Shown here piece after piece: positions 22,874 through 24,917 of a stretch of 24,917 nt of DNA. Source of the DNA: a virus; the IMG/VR virus record IMGVR_UViG_3300025141_000696, positions 1 to 24,917 of that record. The stretch is one strand, 5' to 3'. Within the stretch, counting starts at the first letter, position 1. Every line of letters begins with the position of its first letter. The notes beneath the pieces are model-generated. The model did no database searches, was not told the origin of the DNA, and was given only the letters and a program-made list of their open reading frames with translations. Position numbers and translations under genes: made by a program.

Positions 22874-24733
22874 TTAGCCCCCGCCGCCGCCTTCTTCCTG
22901 CTGCTGTCTGTTATCTGTTAAAATAAACCAATACGCACCAGTACTCACCAACGTAACGCTCTGCGCGGAGCCGGTGATCCCGATTTCGTCCTCTGGGCCC
23001 GCTTGCTGGCTGGAACCCATAAACTGGCCGCCAGAGCCGGTAATCGTAAGTACCTCATCGCCCTGGTAGGTAGTCAAAATGTGATATGTTCTTCCAGTAA
23101 CTCCACTAGCAGCTGGGAGAGTTACGGTTGCGGCAATGCCGCCCGTAAGGTCTGCTATGTAGTGAGTTTCATCTAACGTCATACTGCCAGATATAACTGT
23201 ATAGTTGCCGGCTTGAGAACCACTAACTTGAAAGGTGGAGTTGGGCGTTGCCGTACCGATGCCGACGTAGCCGGAATCTAAAATAGTTAAATCTGTCGAG
23301 CCGTCGTCATTCTTAAAAGTGTATCCGGTATAGCCGCCCTGCGTTCCTTGAAAATCTAAATATCCAGTGCTAGTATTTCGTCCAATTTTGTAGTAGTTCG
23401 TGGGTCCGTGGCCGAAGCGCAGTTGATCGCCGGAAGCACCCCCGATAATGTCTAGGGTGGTGGCCGGGGTGGCGGTGCCGATGCCGACTCGACCAGAGCC
23501 TGTTACAAAGAGAACAGTGCCATTGGCTTTTCCGGTGACCTCAAGCAACTTTTCGCCGGATAGCGATTCAGTTGAAGCTGAAATGTGAAGACGCGATGCG
23601 GGGCTAGTCGTGCCGATGCCGACTCTTCCAGAACCGGTTGCAAATAGAAGGGGGAGACTGTTGCCGTGATCAACTCGGAATACCGCCTGGTTGTTCGAAG
23701 ATGAAACATGAAGTTGAGCACTTGGGTACAGGCTCCCCGCGATGCTAACACCTGAACCCATACCAATAAATCCAGCCGTGGTTGAACCGCCACCATCTGC
23801 GACGACCATCCTGTACCCAGCAGTACCAAGGCCGGCATCTTCAAATATTGTGAAGCCATAACCGTCGGACCCAACAGTATATGCGTTAGACTGATTGACC
23901 GCGTTGAGTTGAATGCCGGCGCTGTCGCCACCCTCGATATCGAGCATGCGCGTCGGGGCGGCGGTGCCGATGCCGACTCGACCAGAGCCTGTTACAAAGA
24001 GAACAGTGCCATTGGCTTTTCCGGTGACCTCAAGCAACTTTTCGCCGGATAGCGATTCAGTTGAAGCTGAAATGTGAAGACGCGATGCGGGGCTAGTCGT
24101 GCCCACCCCGACTTGGCCGGAACCGGTTACAAAGAGAACCGTTCCGTTCGCCGCGCCGTCGACCTGCAGAAGCGCTGCGTCACCCGAAGAGGAAACGTGC
24201 AAGCTTGCGCTTGGCGCCTGAGTACCAATGCCGACATTTCCGCCGGGTTGATCAAAGTAGTAGCCAATACCCCCCAAGCTGCCAGTAATCTGGAAGTCCG
24301 TGTAGCCGTGTTGAAGGCTAATCTGATTATAACCACCGAAAGCCCCGACCGACATGTAGTAATCCGTATCGGTGTCAGTACCGAACCTGATCGACGGGCC
24401 ATTGGCGGGCAGAAGCTCTATGGTTTTTGAATCTGATTCTACAAGAATACTGGCATCGCCTACCGACCCAGAAACATGTAACCTCTTCGAAGGCGACACC
24501 GTGCCAATGCCGACTCTATTTTCGCCGGCGTCGACAAAAAGCATGTTTGGCTCACCGCTAGATTCAACACGGAAATCGAAATCTCCGCCGGCCTCATTGG
24601 ATGTAAATGCTCCATAATTGGTAATCGTGTTGCTTCCAGAGACTATAAGGCTGCCGGTAACAGTTAGAGAGCCACTCACGCCGGAGCCACTAATGGTCGT
24701 TGTACCTTGAGATCCACTAATGATAACAGGCAT
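22874..24733 (-). CDS. Repetitive fibre-like / virion surface protein (619 aa)
   Basis: The product opens with Gly/Ser/Thr-rich strands (SGSQGTTTISGSGVSGSL) and contains seven copies of a 'VG(I/V)GTxxP' turn, usually followed by 'LHVS' or 'LHIS' strands and preceded by 'VLFVTGSG'. Similar VGIGTTxP-LHVxG repeats occur in phage tail-fibre or appendage proteins. It ends with a 'TVTLPAASGVTGRTYHI' strand domain, a 'WFILTDNR' strand and a Gln/Glu-Gly5 tail. Two 144-base exact repeats lie inside. The upstream fibre-like gene stop overlaps this start as TAATG and GGAGGA precedes it. Receptor binding is plausible but the role could also be a head or whisker fibre. No enzymatic motif was seen. Confidence 0.75.
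   Translation of the reverse strand: MPVIISGSQGTTTISGSGVSGSLTVTGSLIVSGSNTITNYGAFTSNEAGGDFDFRVESSGEPNMLFVDAGENRVGIGTVSPSKRLHVSGSVGDASILVESDSKTIELLPANGPSIRFGTDTDTDYYMSVGAFGGYNQISLQHGYTDFQITGSLGGIGYYFDQPGGNVGIGTQAPSASLHVSSSGDAALLQVDGAANGTVLFVTGSGQVGVGTTSPASRLHISASTESLSGEKLLEVTGKANGTVLFVTGSGRVGIGTAAPTRMLDIEGGDSAGIQLNAVNQSNAYTVGSDGYGFTIFEDAGLGTAGYRMVVADGGGSTTAGFIGMGSGVSIAGSLYPSAQLHVSSSNNQAVFRVDHGNSLPLLFATGSGRVGIGTTSPASRLHISASTESLSGEKLLEVTGKANGTVLFVTGSGRVGIGTATPATTLDIIGGASGDQLRFGHGPTNYYKIGRNTSTGYLDFQGTQGGYTGYTFKNDDGSTDLTILDSGYVGIGTATPNSTFQVSGSQAGNYTVISGSMTLDETHYIADLTGGIAATVTLPAASGVTGRTYHILTTYQGDEVLTITGSGGQFMGSSQQAGPEDEIGITGSAQSVTLVSTGAYWFILTDNRQQQEEGGGGG
23471..23614 (-). repeat. Exact internal repeat, copy A (144 bp)
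   Basis: By eye this copy is identical to 23960-24103, with an offset of 489 bases (163 codons). It encodes the block from 'SRLHISASTESLSGEKLL' to 'VTGSGRVGIGT'. Flanks differ, so this is a segmental duplication or conversion within the fibre-like gene. Confidence 0.9.
23960..24103 (-). repeat. Exact internal repeat, copy B (144 bp)
   Basis: Second copy of the 144-base unit, in the same reading frame as copy A. The codon-level identity, where neighbouring protein repeats differ, points to recent duplication or gene conversion. Confidence 0.9.
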
Positions 24734-24917
24734 TATTCTATTTCCTCCATTAACAACTTGAAGCGCTTACCGGTTTTGTTGTTCTTTATAGTTAAGTAGT
24801 TTTCTTCCTCAACAACAGTCCAATCGCCGCGGTCATTGGCTAGGTGCAGGTCGCCAGTATAAACGTTTGCCCAGCGCATGCCGGATGAACCAAGATCGTG
24901 TGTATTATCTGCTCCGG
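24733..24917 (-). CDS. C-terminal fragment of a fibre-like virion protein (runs off the right edge)
   Basis: The visible 60 residues read 'HDLGSSGMRWANVYTGDLHL', then 'NDRGDWTVVEEENYLTI', 'NNKTGKRFKLLMEEIE' and a TAA stop whose last A is the A of the next ATG. The 'W-x-VY-x-GDLHL...RGDWT' ending, with Lys/Arg-rich and Glu-rich closing strands, is typical by memory of the C-terminal domain of phage tail-fibre or structural proteins. The 5' end lies outside the window, so the domain order and length cannot be judged. The stop/start overlap suggests translational coupling with the repeat-rich gene that follows, and both could be parts of one appendage. Confidence 0.75.
   Translation of the reverse strand, partial: GADNTHDLGSSGMRWANVYTGDLHLANDRGDWTVVEEENYLTIKNNKTGKRFKLLMEEIE

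Noticed and set aside
1-24917. Anti-phage defence system, CRISPR array, tRNA, insertion sequence or prophage integration signal
   Set aside because: No direct-repeat/spacer pattern, cloverleaf, transposase, integrase or defence gene set was found; the genes read as a lytic-type virion cluster with replication genes at one end.

Overview
This window looks like the virion-structure (late) region of a T4-like contractile-tailed phage (Caudoviricetes, myovirus morphology). Every supported gene is on the minus strand, so transcription runs from high to low coordinates. The identification rests on a T4 gp23-type major capsid protein, a gp22-type scaffold, a gp18-type sheath, a gp19-type tube, a gp26-type (PF12322-like) protein with two CxxC pairs, a gp53/LysM-like wedge protein and the start of a gp32-type single-stranded DNA-binding protein. 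The host cannot be read from the sequence. A marine or other environmental phage is my guess, not something the sequence shows. No tRNA, CRISPR array, insertion sequence, integrase or attachment site was seen.

In transcription order: the end of a fibre-like gene (24917-24733) and a repeat-built fibre-like gene (24733-22874); scaffold (22778-21747) and major capsid protein (21722-19926), closed by a strong hairpin terminator (19894-19864); a neck/tail-completion set in the T4 order 13-14-15 (19824-17129); sheath (17037-14029), tube (13969-13421) and a second, larger tube-like protein with a helical tail (13407-12082); the gp26-like protein and a small overlapping downstream frame (12023-10919), a small unknown gene (10873-10532), and the tape measure (10520-8121); then four baseplate or structural genes (8114-2502), among them a LysM-like wedge protein and a likely hub protein.

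The left 2.5 kb changes character without any visible terminator. A compact family A DNA polymerase, a MazG-like nucleotide pyrophosphohydrolase, a protein resembling a divergent tubulin/FtsZ and a gp32-like protein follow the baseplate genes as tightly packed, partly overlapping frames. These four are replication or cell-takeover functions attached to a virion cluster.

The items most worth checking are: the tubulin/FtsZ-like protein with a degenerate nucleotide-binding loop; the short exonuclease-less polymerase whose motif C reads HDS; a possible +1 programmed frameshift on seven T residues at the end of the gp26-like gene; and an 8-base motif (ACTATTTA on the coding strand, TAAATAGT on the plus strand) found 24-33 bases upstream of several highly expressed structural genes. 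All intergenic gaps are shorter than about 110 bases. Family names were assigned by reading motifs and gene order, without database searches.
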